NCBI GenBank assembly: GCA_019637075.1
Contig: JAHBWI010000004.1
Coordinates: forward strand, 248,001-312,000
DNA: 64,000 bases
Reading direction: 5' to 3'
From: Nitrospiraceae bacterium
Lineage (GTDB): Bacteria; Nitrospirota; Nitrospiria; Nitrospirales; Nitrospiraceae
Position numbers and translations under genes: made by a program. The notes under the pieces are model-generated. The model ran no database searches. It saw nothing but the letters and a program-made list of their open reading frames with translations, and had not been told where the DNA came from. Within the stretch, counting starts at the first letter, position 1. Every line of letters begins with the position of its first letter. This document shows, one piece after another, positions 27,468-37,300 of this stretch.

Positions 27468-28949
27468 ATGAAAGCAAAAGACGAAGCGAATAAATCAAAC
27501 CGGCAGAGTGAACGTGGCATGGCGCTGTTGGCTGCACTCATGCTGTTGCTGATGCTCACGATCCTGGGAATGACCTCCATGCAGCTGGCGGGGCAGGAAA
27601 TCGCGGGTGTGAATGCGTTGCAGGAGGAGCGCGCGGCGCACCACGCTGCGGAATCGGCTGTCGATGCGGTGATGGGGTGGTTTCACGATCCCAGCCTCCC
27701 GCCTGAAGGAATCCCTCCTGGGTTTATGGCTAAGCGGGTGGTGAATGCGCAGGGAGAACCATCCTACTTTGATGCCCAAGGGCGGTCACAGTTCACGGGG
27801 ACGGCGAGTCGACCGGATGTCGTGTTCGACGCCGTCAATCCGCAACACGATCAGATGTTAAACGATCCCCGTACCGGATGGTTTCGCTCGCTCAAAGGGT
27901 TGGCGAAGATTCTCAAACTCCGCGTGTATGGGGCGATGCGACCGGGCTTGCTCTGCACGGTGGAGGTGACGGCGGGGGCGGGGCCAGGAGCGCGTGTGAA
28001 AAGAACGTTGTCGGTAGAGCTCGGAACCTATGCGATGCCGGCTCTGCGCGCTCCGTTGGAGGTTGCTTCGATGGGGTCTCCGTCCCCATCGGCGAAAGGT
28101 CTGGCTGTAACCCATTGGGGCGACATGCTGGTGCGTGGCTCGGCGTACTTTGGTGCAGTCGGCGACCTGCCCGGCAAGAGCATGTCCGCTTCAGTGACCG
28201 GACAGGCCTATGAATTGATGGTGCACCGGGAGGATCGGTGGCTCGATGTGTGGATCGGAGGAGAGGGGTACTTCTCGCAGATGCCATCGGGCAACGTCGC
28301 GGGCGTTCCGTCCAATCTGCATGTGCATCAGGAGCCGGAACCGGGGATCAAGGTTGATGACTGGAAGTATGATCGCTTGAAGCAAATGGCAAAGCAGTAC
28401 GGCCGCTACTATGCGATGGATCGCGATGGACTGTTGTATGCAGACGGCAACGTCCAGCCTGGGCTGGGGCACCGTCCTGCGGAGGTACTTGCTTCCACGG
28501 AGCCGGGAGATCATCTGGGACTCGTCTTCGTCGACACCCTGGACGGCCAGCCGCCGAGCGCGAATAACCTCGGAACTCTCGTCCTCGAACAAGACTACAT
28601 AGAAGGTATTCTTGTCTTGAACGCGCACGTTCGGTGGAAAGGCGGGCGAATGGGAAGGTCGGTGCCGGTTTTGAGTCCTCCCCCGGAGGGACAAACTGCG
28701 CTCGGGACACGAGTGCCGGTGCAACTGTCCAGTGTCCATCTGCAGGGTGTCCTGTACTCTGCCGGTGATGTGACCTATTCGGGTCGTGTGAACGTGTTCG
28801 GCGGTGTCATGGCTCAAGGCAACGTGTCTGCATCGGGAGGTGAATTGGGTCAGTTGGAGGTCTGGTACAACTACGAGCTGCGGGAAGGACTGGTGCGCGG
28901 TATGCCAGTGGTGTTTGTCTCGCCGGGTAGTTGGCAGGTCAGAGCCTAG
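27468..28949 (+). CDS. Large PilX/GspK-like minor pilin (set 1)
   Basis: A 493-residue prepilin-like protein, more than twice the size of the set-2 PilX (208). The leader ends RQSERG at residue 17 and the helix starts MALLAALMLLLMLTILGM; it lacks Glu at +5, as tip-capping PilX/GspK pilins often do. After about residue 200 there is a long beta-rich part, with LHVHQEPEPG, a GDHLGLVFVDTLDG segment and a repeat-like LQGVLYSAGDVTYSGRVNVFGGVMAQGN tail. The tail resembles the extra domain of some PilX proteins. I chose ATG 27468 because TAGGA is spaced 6 bases before it. Confidence 0.83.
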   Translation: MKAKDEANKSNRQSERGMALLAALMLLLMLTILGMTSMQLAGQEIAGVNALQEERAAHHAAESAVDAVMGWFHDPSLPPEGIPPGFMAKRVVNAQGEPSYFDAQGRSQFTGTASRPDVVFDAVNPQHDQMLNDPRTGWFRSLKGLAKILKLRVYGAMRPGLLCTVEVTAGAGPGARVKRTLSVELGTYAMPALRAPLEVASMGSPSPSAKGLAVTHWGDMLVRGSAYFGAVGDLPGKSMSASVTGQAYELMVHREDRWLDVWIGGEGYFSQMPSGNVAGVPSNLHVHQEPEPGIKVDDWKYDRLKQMAKQYGRYYAMDRDGLLYADGNVQPGLGHRPAEVLASTEPGDHLGLVFVDTLDGQPPSANNLGTLVLEQDYIEGILVLNAHVRWKGGRMGRSVPVLSPPPEGQTALGTRVPVQLSSVHLQGVLYSAGDVTYSGRVNVFGGVMAQGNVSASGGELGQLEVWYNYELREGLVRGMPVVFVSPGSWQVRA

Positions 28950-29022
28950 GGGGCGTTGACGGCACTGATGAAGATCGTACGTCGAACAGAACGGGAATTA
29001 TTTTGAGGAAAGGATCGCTGAC

Positions 29023-30825
29023 ATGAGTGCAGGTGTGATGGTGTCCGGGACCGACTCCAGGCCGACAAAAGCCGCCTTCCGTGCATCGAAAGTCGAGACG
29101 TCAAAACAAGCTTACGAGTTGCTCGTCGCGCGGGGATTGCTCCGAGCGGAAGAGCTCACATCGGCAATCTCGGAGGCGCGACGCAAGGGGTTGGATTTGG
29201 CGATCGTGCTCATGGATCGGTACCGTGTTCCGAAGGCGGCTCTTGGCGTCGTGCTGGCCGAATACTATGGCTGTCCTTTTGAGAGTTTTCACGAATCGAC
29301 AGTCATCGAACGGGATCTACTGAAACGGCTCAGCCTCGACTACCTCCGCAGGAGCCATTGGATTCCATTACGCCGGCAGGGTGGGGCCGTGGAGGTGCTG
29401 ATCGATGATCCGCATCATCTGGATAAACTGCAAGATGTGCGACGAGCCTTCCCCCAGCAGTCGGTCGCGTATCGGGTCGCACTGCGAAGGGATATTGAGC
29501 AGTTTGTGGCGGCAGTCTCCGGGCGCGATTCTGAATCGGCCATCACCGAGATCCTGGGCGAGCTGGTCAGCGAAGCCCAGTTGGAGGAGCAGCAGAATGC
29601 GACGATCGGATCGATCAGCGAGAACGACAGCGCGATCGTCAGACTCGCCAATCAAATCATCGCTGAGGCTTATCGCCAGGGCGCTTCGGATATCCACATC
29701 GAGCCCTATGCGGATCGAAAGGAAACGGCGGTTCGGTTTCGAGTGGATGGGGCCTGTTTTACGTATATGGCGATCCCGGCCGCCTATCGGCGGGCGATCG
29801 TGTCTCGAGTGAAGATCATGGCCAGCCTCGATATTGCCGAACGGCGTAAACCCCAGGACGGCAAGATTCGATTCAAGCTCAATACCGGCAATGAAATCGA
29901 GCTGCGGGTCGCCACGCTGCCGACTGCCGGTTACAACGAGGATGTGGTCGTGCGGCTGCTCAGCGCCGGCGGACCCCGGAGGCTGGATAACTTGGAATTC
30001 AATCCTCGCACCAGGCGCTCGATTGAGGAGTTGGCTCAGAAGCCGCACGGGATCATGCTGTGCGCCGGACCCACCGGATCGGGGAAGACGACCACGCTCC
30101 ACGCGATCTTGTCATCAATCAATACGGATGAGCGAAAAATTTGGACCGCCGAGGACCCGATTGAGATCACCCAGGATGGGTTGCGTCAGGTGCAAGTGCA
30201 TCCGAAAATCGGGCTGACATTTGCTACGACGATGCGGGCGTTTCTCCGGGCCGATCCCGACGTGATCATGATCGGGGAAATGCGGGACAAGGAAACGGCG
30301 GACATTGCAATCGAGGCTTCGCTGACCGGACACCTGGTGTTCAGTACCATTCACACGAACAGTGCCGTGGAGACCGTGGCGCGGCTGCTCGATCTCGGCT
30401 GCGATCCATTCAACTTTTCAGACGCCATGCTTGGCGTGCTGGCCATGCGACTCTGCAAACGCATTTGTCCGAACTGTCGGGAGGCCTATCACCCGACTCG
30501 CACGGAGTACGATGAGTTGGCGCAGGGATATGGCGAGGCAGCTTGGGAGGAACGGAACCTTGCATACTCAAGCGAATTCACTCTGTTTCGTGGCCGCGGC
30601 TGTGAAGTTTGCAATCAGTCTGGCTATCGAGGGCGTGTCCCCATTCACGAATTGATGGTCGGTTCAGGGCCCATGAGAAGTCTGATTCAAACCCGCGCCC
30701 GTACCACCGAACTTCTGCGCCAGGCCAAATCCGAAGGGATGAACACCTTGATTCAGGATGGTATCGACAAAGTTCTGCAGGGATTGACGACCTACAAACA
30801 GGTTCGAGCTGTAGCCGCCTACTAA
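29023..30825 (+). CDS. PilB/GspE-type assembly ATPase
   Basis: A 600-residue secretion/pilus assembly ATPase. The N-terminal MshEN-type domain spans about 25-160. The ATPase core has Walker A GPTGSGKTTT at about residue 349, the Asp box EDPIEI, Walker B IMIGEMRDKETA, and HTNSAVETVARL. A four-cysteine zinc motif (CKRICPNC and CEVC) lies between about residues 485 and 535, as in PilB/GspE. It follows set 1 after 73 bases. No pilC, pilT or pilM-Q genes are in the window, so the rest of the machine must be elsewhere. Confidence 0.93.
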   Translation: MSAGVMVSGTDSRPTKAAFRASKVETSKQAYELLVARGLLRAEELTSAISEARRKGLDLAIVLMDRYRVPKAALGVVLAEYYGCPFESFHESTVIERDLLKRLSLDYLRRSHWIPLRRQGGAVEVLIDDPHHLDKLQDVRRAFPQQSVAYRVALRRDIEQFVAAVSGRDSESAITEILGELVSEAQLEEQQNATIGSISENDSAIVRLANQIIAEAYRQGASDIHIEPYADRKETAVRFRVDGACFTYMAIPAAYRRAIVSRVKIMASLDIAERRKPQDGKIRFKLNTGNEIELRVATLPTAGYNEDVVVRLLSAGGPRRLDNLEFNPRTRRSIEELAQKPHGIMLCAGPTGSGKTTTLHAILSSINTDERKIWTAEDPIEITQDGLRQVQVHPKIGLTFATTMRAFLRADPDVIMIGEMRDKETADIAIEASLTGHLVFSTIHTNSAVETVARLLDLGCDPFNFSDAMLGVLAMRLCKRICPNCREAYHPTRTEYDELAQGYGEAAWEERNLAYSSEFTLFRGRGCEVCNQSGYRGRVPIHELMVGSGPMRSLIQTRARTTELLRQAKSEGMNTLIQDGIDKVLQGLTTYKQVRAVAAY

Positions 30826-30844
30826 GTCCCTCGAGGCTGTGGTT

Positions 30845-30870
30845 GCAGGGAGGGCATAGGCCCTCCCTGC
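30845..30870 (+). terminator. Strong hairpin after the ATPase gene
   Basis: A perfect 11-bp stem, GCAGGGAGGGC/GCCCTCCCTGC, closes on the 4-base loop ATAG. It lies 20 bases after the ATPase stop. It lacks a T run, so it may act as a transcript end protector or a Rho-independent terminator of reduced strength. It splits the pilus cluster into two blocks. Confidence 0.55.
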
Positions 30871-31003
30871 TGGCTCACCAGTAAACGATTTTCCTTAACT
30901 CGATTCCGTAGATCCTGTGCTTCCTCCCGCATGCGATCGTGCTCGGTCGCGCCTCTTTGTATGGCCACCAAGGGTATTTCCGGTACCGAAGCTGCCGAGA
31001 TTA

Positions 31004-31047
31004 GGCCGAAATTTGTCACCACTTTCGACCGGAATGGGCCGAAATTG
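31004..31047 (+). repeat. Direct repeat upstream of the second pilin set
   Basis: GGCCGAAATT occurs at 31004-31013 and 31037-31046, a spacing of 33 bases or about three helical turns. Both copies lie 75-115 bases before the FimT-like gene at 31120, inside a 294-base gap holding no other gene. They may be paired binding sites for a regulator, but no protein can be named. Confidence 0.4.
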
Positions 31048-31119
31048 TACTCGGGCAACAGACGGCGCAAATAGTGTTTTCAAGGAGTTGTGAAGGAAGC
31101 CACATAGGGTAACAACGGC

Positions 31120-31620
31120 ATGGCACTTGCTCACATCATTGTCGCCATGTGTGTGCAACCTCAAACGCAGGGGCTCTGTATTGTCCGAAACCGGGGTGGA
31201 TTTACCCTGGTTGAGGTCATGATCGTGTGCGCGATCATTGCCATTGTCACGATGCTATCCGTTCCCGCTTATATGCAGTGGACTGCTCGGTATGAACTGA
31301 GCCAAGGGACGACGGAGTTGGCCAACAACCTTTCGTTGGCGCGGATGGCTGCCAAGCATCGCAATGCGGCCGTTACCGTGAGTCTGTCACTGGTGTCGAG
31401 CCATGTAAGCGTCTCAACCGGAGGTGTGTTTCCCCCCGTGGTCCTGCCGCGGTCGATCGTGGCGTTTTCCGGCGGCCCAATCCAATTCTCTCCGCAAGGC
31501 ATGACGACGGCTGCGGCGAATCAGACCCTCACCCTCACGTCGAATCAGAACAAGGTGTACTCGGTGGTCGTGACGCCGGCGGGGAAGGTGAATTGGTGTC
31601 CGAAAGCCACCTGTCCGTAG
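31120..31620 (+). CDS. Minor pilin, FimT/GspH type (set 2)
   Basis: A 166-residue prepilin with a 27-residue leader ending NRGG and mature start FTLVEVMIVCAIIAIVTMLSVPAYMQW, Glu at +5. The soluble part has the GspH-like repeat AMAAKHRNAAVTVSL pattern (here RMAAKHRNAAVTVSL) and a C-terminal CPKATCP that may form a disulphide. The ribosome site is weak, so the start is less sure; ATG 31147 is an alternative. It opens the second pilin operon. Confidence 0.85.
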   Translation: MALAHIIVAMCVQPQTQGLCIVRNRGGFTLVEVMIVCAIIAIVTMLSVPAYMQWTARYELSQGTTELANNLSLARMAAKHRNAAVTVSLSLVSSHVSVSTGGVFPPVVLPRSIVAFSGGPIQFSPQGMTTAAANQTLTLTSNQNKVYSVVVTPAGKVNWCPKATCP

Positions 31621-31631
31621 GAGTATCGACA

Positions 31632-32153
31632 ATGTATCAGGCCTTGGAGCGCTTGCCCATAACGTGTCGTCGATCGCAGGAAGGATTCAGTCTCCTGGAG
31701 GCGATGGTGGCCGCTGGAATTCTGTCCGTGGGGCTCCTGGGGCTCGCTGGTCTGCAAGGGATGTCGATCGGCAAGAATGTCGATGCGAATGAAATTACCC
31801 GTGTGACCAATCTTGCGGCCGATATGGCGGAGCGTATTCAGAACAATCGCCAGCGGGCGTTGGACTACAACGGAATCGATACTTCGGTGGCCTGCGCGCA
31901 GAGTGCGTCAACTCAAGCGATGGCATTGGGAGACTGCACTCAATGGCGGACCTTGCTGGCCAATTCCGCACTCGGTAGCGTTCGAGGCATCGTCACGGCG
32001 GCGCGGATCGATCCTGACCCCGCCACCAATCCTGTGACCATGAACCGCATTGCGATCACGATTCGCATCAGCTGGCAGAATGGCGCACGAAGTGAGACGA
32101 GTGTCTCGCGTCCGAAGTCGGTTACCTTCAACAGCGTCATCGCACCGGAGTAG
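31632..32153 (+). CDS. Minor pilin, PilV type (set 2)
   Basis: A 173-residue prepilin. The leader ends RRSQEG at residue 18 and the mature N terminus is FSLLEAMVAAGILSVGLLGLAGLQ, typical of PilV. The next segment, NLAADMAERIQNNRQRALDYNGID, also matches the PilV family pattern. ATG 31632 follows TAGGAGTATCGAC. It has two cysteines, in VACAQSA and GDCTQW, likely a disulphide. The PilW-like gene begins 3 bases after its stop. Confidence 0.9.
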   Translation: MYQALERLPITCRRSQEGFSLLEAMVAAGILSVGLLGLAGLQGMSIGKNVDANEITRVTNLAADMAERIQNNRQRALDYNGIDTSVACAQSASTQAMALGDCTQWRTLLANSALGSVRGIVTAARIDPDPATNPVTMNRIAITIRISWQNGARSETSVSRPKSVTFNSVIAPE

Positions 32154-32156
32154 CCC

Positions 32157-33281
32157 ATGAAACGACCAACCAGCAGGACCGAAACTCGACTGATCGGGCA
32201 ACGGGGATTTACCGTCGTCGAGATGATGGTGGCTGTCGGTGTGACGGCGGTGATTGTCGCCGCCGCGATGACGACGGTGGTCAATACCAATCGGGCGAAT
32301 ATCGCGAACAGTCAGATTGCGGATACGCAGCAGAATGTGCGACTCGCAACGGAGATCATCGGTCGAGACATCAAGTTGGCAGGTTTCAATTATAGTCCGA
32401 CCGACCCTGCAACGGCATCGATCGCCGGTTGCACGACGACTGTCGGCTCGATAGCAAAGCCTGTCAGCCTTCGTCCTCAGGATCAAAATTCCGGGGGCGC
32501 AGATACCGGGCCGGATAGTCTTTCTTTGGTGGTTCCCGTGCTGAACACCACCGGCTGGACTTTGTCGGCTGCCGCAGGTGGTACGCAGAATGCCCCTGCC
32601 CCCTACAATTCCATTTCTCTCTCTGCCGCGGCCGTCACGCAAATGGTAGCCCAAGGGCTTGCGATTGGTTCCACGGTTTCAATCGGCGGTGCCGTGTCTA
32701 AGACGGTGGCTAGCGTGGGCGCAACCTCGATCGGATTCGGCGCAGGCAACTTTGTCGATGCGCGATTCCCGGCCGGTACCCCTGTGTACTTGCTGCAGTG
32801 CGTGCAGTACCAGGTGATCTCCAACAACGTGCCGACCTGCGGGAGCACGAGACCGTGTCTCGTTCGTAACGGGGTGCCGATCGTGGATGGAGTCGAAGAC
32901 CTACAGATCACCTACGCGTGCGACGGCTGCAATACCACGGCGCCCAACCCCGCTCTGCCTGACGGTGTCGTCGACAATCAGGATGGCTCAACCAGTTCGG
33001 GGCAACCGAGCTTTACCCAAGGGGATTTCGTATCGAACAACACCTGGGCGATCACCCCCTGGACGCCCGATAAGATCAAGCTTGCCCAGCTGAGCATCGT
33101 CGCCATTCAGCCGAAGGCGGAACAGGGAACAAACGAGAAGGGAACCATCGCCGCGAATAGTTCGACGCCTGCAGTCGTAGGAGACCACGACCCTGCGACG
33201 AGTCCGGGATATAGCGCGCCTGCGTATCAGCAGCAGCGCCGGCGGGTGTTGGTTCGCACGATCCAGCCTAGGAATCTCTAG
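32157..33281 (+). CDS. Minor pilin, PilW type (set 2)
   Basis: A 374-residue prepilin, larger than the set-1 PilW (258). The leader ends IGQRG and the helix is FTVVEMMVAVGVTAVIVAAAMTTV with Glu at +5. The soluble domain includes IIGRDIKLAGFNYSP, the PilW signature region, and several cysteine pairs (CVQYQ, CGSTRPC, CDGC). It ends QQQRRRVLVRTIQPRNL. The gene is tightly packed between PilV and PilX. Confidence 0.9.
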   Translation: MKRPTSRTETRLIGQRGFTVVEMMVAVGVTAVIVAAAMTTVVNTNRANIANSQIADTQQNVRLATEIIGRDIKLAGFNYSPTDPATASIAGCTTTVGSIAKPVSLRPQDQNSGGADTGPDSLSLVVPVLNTTGWTLSAAAGGTQNAPAPYNSISLSAAAVTQMVAQGLAIGSTVSIGGAVSKTVASVGATSIGFGAGNFVDARFPAGTPVYLLQCVQYQVISNNVPTCGSTRPCLVRNGVPIVDGVEDLQITYACDGCNTTAPNPALPDGVVDNQDGSTSSGQPSFTQGDFVSNNTWAITPWTPDKIKLAQLSIVAIQPKAEQGTNEKGTIAANSSTPAVVGDHDPATSPGYSAPAYQQQRRRVLVRTIQPRNL

Positions 33282-33296
33282 ATAGGGGCGTGATGT

Positions 33297-33923
33297 ATGG
33301 GGACGTTGCGTTGTCAGTCTAGTCAAGGTAGCCGGTCACCGGCCGGTTTCCGAAACGACCGGGGCATTGCCATGTTAACGGTCATGCTCTTGTTATTGAT
33401 TCTAACCGTGTTGGGTATCGCCGCCGTCACGGTGACCGGGTTGGAAAACCGAATGGCCGGCTTCTTCCGAACTGGCGAGGCCGTCACGGCTGCGGCCGAT
33501 TCATGCGAGGGGACGGCGGCAAACATCATTCAACAAACACTGACACCTCCGGGGACGCTGCCTGCTGCCTTCTTGAGCACGGCGGCTCCTCCGGGACCGG
33601 TTCCGGTGGCGAATGGACCCACGCTGTATGCCGAAATCTATGGATACAATTTGCCTTCTCCTCCGGCAGCGGCGAACACGCCGGCGGAAAATTACAGTGA
33701 CAGTGCCAACACCGCTCCGAATTTCACGCTGGTGAACATGCCGGGGTTCACGGTCAACGGCGACATCGATTTGCTCTACAAACACAACAAACCAGGGACG
33801 CCGGTGGTTGAGCATGTCTACCGCATCACCTGCATGGCCAGCAATGCGGCGACCGGGGCGAACAGCACCGTCACGTCTGTCTACGCGTGCACCCAGAATG
33901 AAACCTGCGTCAAGAAATTCTAG
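33297..33923 (+). CDS. Minor pilin, PilX type (set 2)
   Basis: A 208-residue PilX-type prepilin of usual size. Leader ends FRNDRG at residue 23; the helix IAMLTVMLLLLILTVLGIAAVTVTGLENRMA lacks Glu at +5 and carries the NRMAG-like sequence typical of PilX. Four C-terminal cysteines (ITCMAS, VYACTQNETC) may form disulphides. It lies 15 bases after PilW and 10 bases before the small exported protein. Confidence 0.9.
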   Translation: MGTLRCQSSQGSRSPAGFRNDRGIAMLTVMLLLLILTVLGIAAVTVTGLENRMAGFFRTGEAVTAAADSCEGTAANIIQQTLTPPGTLPAAFLSTAAPPGPVPVANGPTLYAEIYGYNLPSPPAAANTPAENYSDSANTAPNFTLVNMPGFTVNGDIDLLYKHNKPGTPVVEHVYRITCMASNAATGANSTVTSVYACTQNETCVKKF

Positions 33924-33933
33924 GAGGTGGAGT

Positions 33934-34254
33934 ATGACTGCACGGAGCACATTCATTCTCCTGGCGATGAGCTTGATGTTGTGTGCATCGGGACCGTTGG
34001 GCTCTATGGGATTTGCACAAGAAACCATCAAACTGCCGTTTCCGACCGTCGGATTCCAGTCCGGGTCGGTTGACGAGGTTCACGGCTCTTCGATTCGTAT
34101 CGACGGGAGAACCTACACCATGAAATCGGACGTGATCGTGGTGGATCACAAGGGGCGCGAGTTGCAGCTGGAACGCATCATTCCCACGTCGATGGCCAAG
34201 TTTCATTTGAAGGAGGGCCACATCGATAAGATGGTGGTCACGCTTCCGCAATAG
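33934..34254 (+). CDS. Small exported protein between pilX and pilY1
   Basis: The 106-residue protein has a signal peptide (MTARSTFILLAMSLMLCASG..., probable cut after GFAQ near residue 30). The mature part is a compact beta-rich domain: SVDEVHGSSIRIDGRTYTMKSDVIVVDHKGRELQLERI. I do not recognise a named family, though the pattern recalls small proteins next to pilY1 in other pilus operons. Start is ATG 33934, after TAGGAGGTGG. A role in tip assembly or PilY1 folding is suggested only by position. Confidence 0.82.
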   Translation: MTARSTFILLAMSLMLCASGPLGSMGFAQETIKLPFPTVGFQSGSVDEVHGSSIRIDGRTYTMKSDVIVVDHKGRELQLERIIPTSMAKFHLKEGHIDKMVVTLPQ

Positions 34255-34329
34255 GCAACGATCTTCTCTCAACCTGTAGCCGACGATGAACGGCTGGTTG
34301 TCTTGATTGAGACGAGGAGGAGTACACAC

Positions 34330-37300
34330 ATGAAACGACACACCATCACTGCCCTGACCCTGGCGATCACGAGCGGACTTGGTGTGCTGCTGAGCGCGGG
34401 GGAGAGCCGCGCCGTGAGCAATGCCGATTATACGGCGACGCCGCCGTTCGTTTCGAACGCGACGACCCCGAACATCATCATCATCATGGACAACTCCGGC
34501 AGTATGAGCAACCTGGGCAATTGCGACGGCACCGATGACGGCGACTGTGTGGATTTTTCAGGTTCTTCAATCGATAAAGCTTTTACGAACACGACCAACT
34601 GGGGTGGGTACTTTAACAGCCTTACTTGCTATACCTACGACACGACCGACACGCGGTTTGAACCCGCCTCCTCCAAAGCGACACTCGCCGATCTCTGTCC
34701 CGATACGCAATGGGACGGCAATTTTCTGAATTGGGCGACGCTTCGCAGGTTTGATGCGGTCAAGAAGGCGATGAGCGGGGGAGATTGTATTGTGACCAGA
34801 GCGGCGGATGGAACCTGTCCGGCCAACGGGACGCCGGCCTTGAAGACCGTCACAGCTCAGGGGACCGGCGTGAATACGCAGGCAGCATCGGTCAGATACA
34901 ACGCTGGAACCGGCGCCAATACGTATGTCGGCCGGATCCCGCTCGCGGATCGGTCGGGCAACAAGGACCCAATCTACATCCATACCGACGCGGCCTATTT
35001 CTGTGTCGATGACGACAACAGCTTCAACAGCAATTGTGGCGACTCTTACAGCGTGAGAAAGTATCTGCTGAAAATCGGGTATGCATCGGAACCGACCGGC
35101 GTGATTCAGCAGATCGGTTCGAAGGCCCGATTCGGGCTCATGGAGTTTAAGTCTTCTTCGGTAGGCGCGCGGATGCTGGTAGGTGTCGGCGCTCGGCAAT
35201 CGATCGACTGGTCGGGCACGGTCGTCGAAACGTTCAATACCAACACAGCTGCGATGGTTGATGCGGTTGGGGAGTCATATCCCTATACCTGGACGCCGTT
35301 GAGCGAATCGCTCTATGAAACGGCTCGCTACGTCGCGCAAATCAATTCCACCTATTCGAGCACGTCATATGTCTATCCGATCGCCTTTGCAGGCGGTATT
35401 TCAAACGGCGTCAACTTTGCCACGAGCGGGGTCGGTTCCATCGGAACGAGTGAGATTACGGCATTAGGGGCCTCGGAATCCTGTCCATCCGGCTATATCA
35501 GCAACGCCTGCGGGCGAGATCCATATTTTTATGGCCAGAACCATACGCCTGCCTGGTCCAGCACTTCGCAATTGGTTAACTGCTGCAAGACCTTCGTCAT
35601 CATCTTCACCGACGGAGAACCGACGCAGGACCAGAACATTCCTGCGGCGATGCAGGACTATGCGCACGCCCGTCACGGCGTACATTGCACGGGAAGCGAC
35701 AACGGTGTCCCCTCCCGACCCATCGACGGGACTTGCAACACCAACGCAGCGACTCCGTTCAGTGACCTGCTCGCGGAACACAAGACCGACTATGCCAGCA
35801 GCGGCAGCCACTTCCTCGACGATGTGGCCTACTGGGCTCACACGAACGACCTTCGTCCCTGCAATGGTAGTGCGGACGGCACCATCAACGTGTTGGCAGT
35901 GACCGGTCACTGTTTGCCCGGGACACAGAATCTGACCGTCTACACCTTCTTCGCATTCGGCAATATGAATGGGCGAGGCATTCTTTCCCAGACCGCTCGG
36001 TTGGGTGCATTCGAGGATTCGAACGGTGACGGCATTCCCCAGACTAGCGAATGGGATAAGGAGAACAACTATTCCGGAGCGGCCACCCCGGACGGCATTC
36101 CCGACGCGTATTTTGAGTCTTCCAATGTCGACGATCTTCAGGACAAGCTGCTTGCCACGATTGCCAGCATTCTTCGGCGCAGTTCGTCCGGTTCATCGGT
36201 CTCGGTGCTGGCGACGGCCAATACGGGTGAAGGAGCGTTGTATCAGTCATATTTCTATCCGAGCACGATCGAACCCTCGACCCTGAGCGACATCCGATGG
36301 ACCGGTTATACCCAGTCGCTCTTTATCGACACCTTCGGCAACACGCGCGAAGACACCGATCAGGACGGCAAGCTGAACTACGTGCGCGATTTGATCGTCA
36401 AGACCCGTTTTGACAGCGTGGCGAATCAGGTCAAAGTGGACAAGTATATCGATACGAACGGAGACGGGTTGCCCGATGATCGTACCGGAGATGGATTGGT
36501 CACGTCGGCCGACTGTTACGTCTGCGGTCAAACACTGGCGGACATCGTCCCCCTGTGGGAAGCGGGGAAACAGTTGGCACTCAAGGACGCGGCCACACGT
36601 AGCATCTACACGTGGGTGGATTCCGACCATGACGGGATCGTCGATTCGGGTGAGCAAATCTCCTTCGATACCGCCAACGAGGCGACTCTGCGCCCGTACT
36701 TGCGTGCAGCGACAAGCGCGGATGGGACCAAGATCATCAACTTCGTTCGGGGCTGCGACCCCTCGTCCTGTGCGGAGCAGGCGGCGACGAGAGATCGACG
36801 GTTGCAGGTTCCCCCGACCAGTGGGACGCTGAAGGTCTGGAAACTGGGCGATATCATTCACTCTACCCCGACCGTCGTCGCGTCGCCGAAAGATCGCTAT
36901 GACGCCGTGTATGGCGATGAATCTTACTCAGCGTTCTTGCAGCACTACTACAACAGGCGCCAAGTTGCCTACGTGGGCGGGAACGATGGGATGCTGCATG
37001 CATTCAACGCAGGCTTCTACCATCCCGGCGATGACTCCTCGACCACAGGAACCAACAGGGTCGAGCACGGGTATTTCACGCGAACAGCGACCGACAACTC
37101 CGGCGGGCCGGTGCTGGGTGAGGAATTGTGGGGGTTCATCCCGTATCAGCTGCTGCCTCAATTGGAATGGCTCACTCGGGCTGACTATCAGCACACGTAT
37201 TATGTCGATTTGCCGATCAAGGTCGCCGATGTCAGGATCTTCGCCGCGGATACGGACCATCCCAATGGCTGGGGAACGATTCTCATCGGCGGGTTCAGAA

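Noticed and set aside
31120-31140. TGGCAC near 31127 as a sigma-54 promoter
   Set aside because: The GG and GC elements are about 5 bases apart instead of the required 10, and the site lies inside the coding start.
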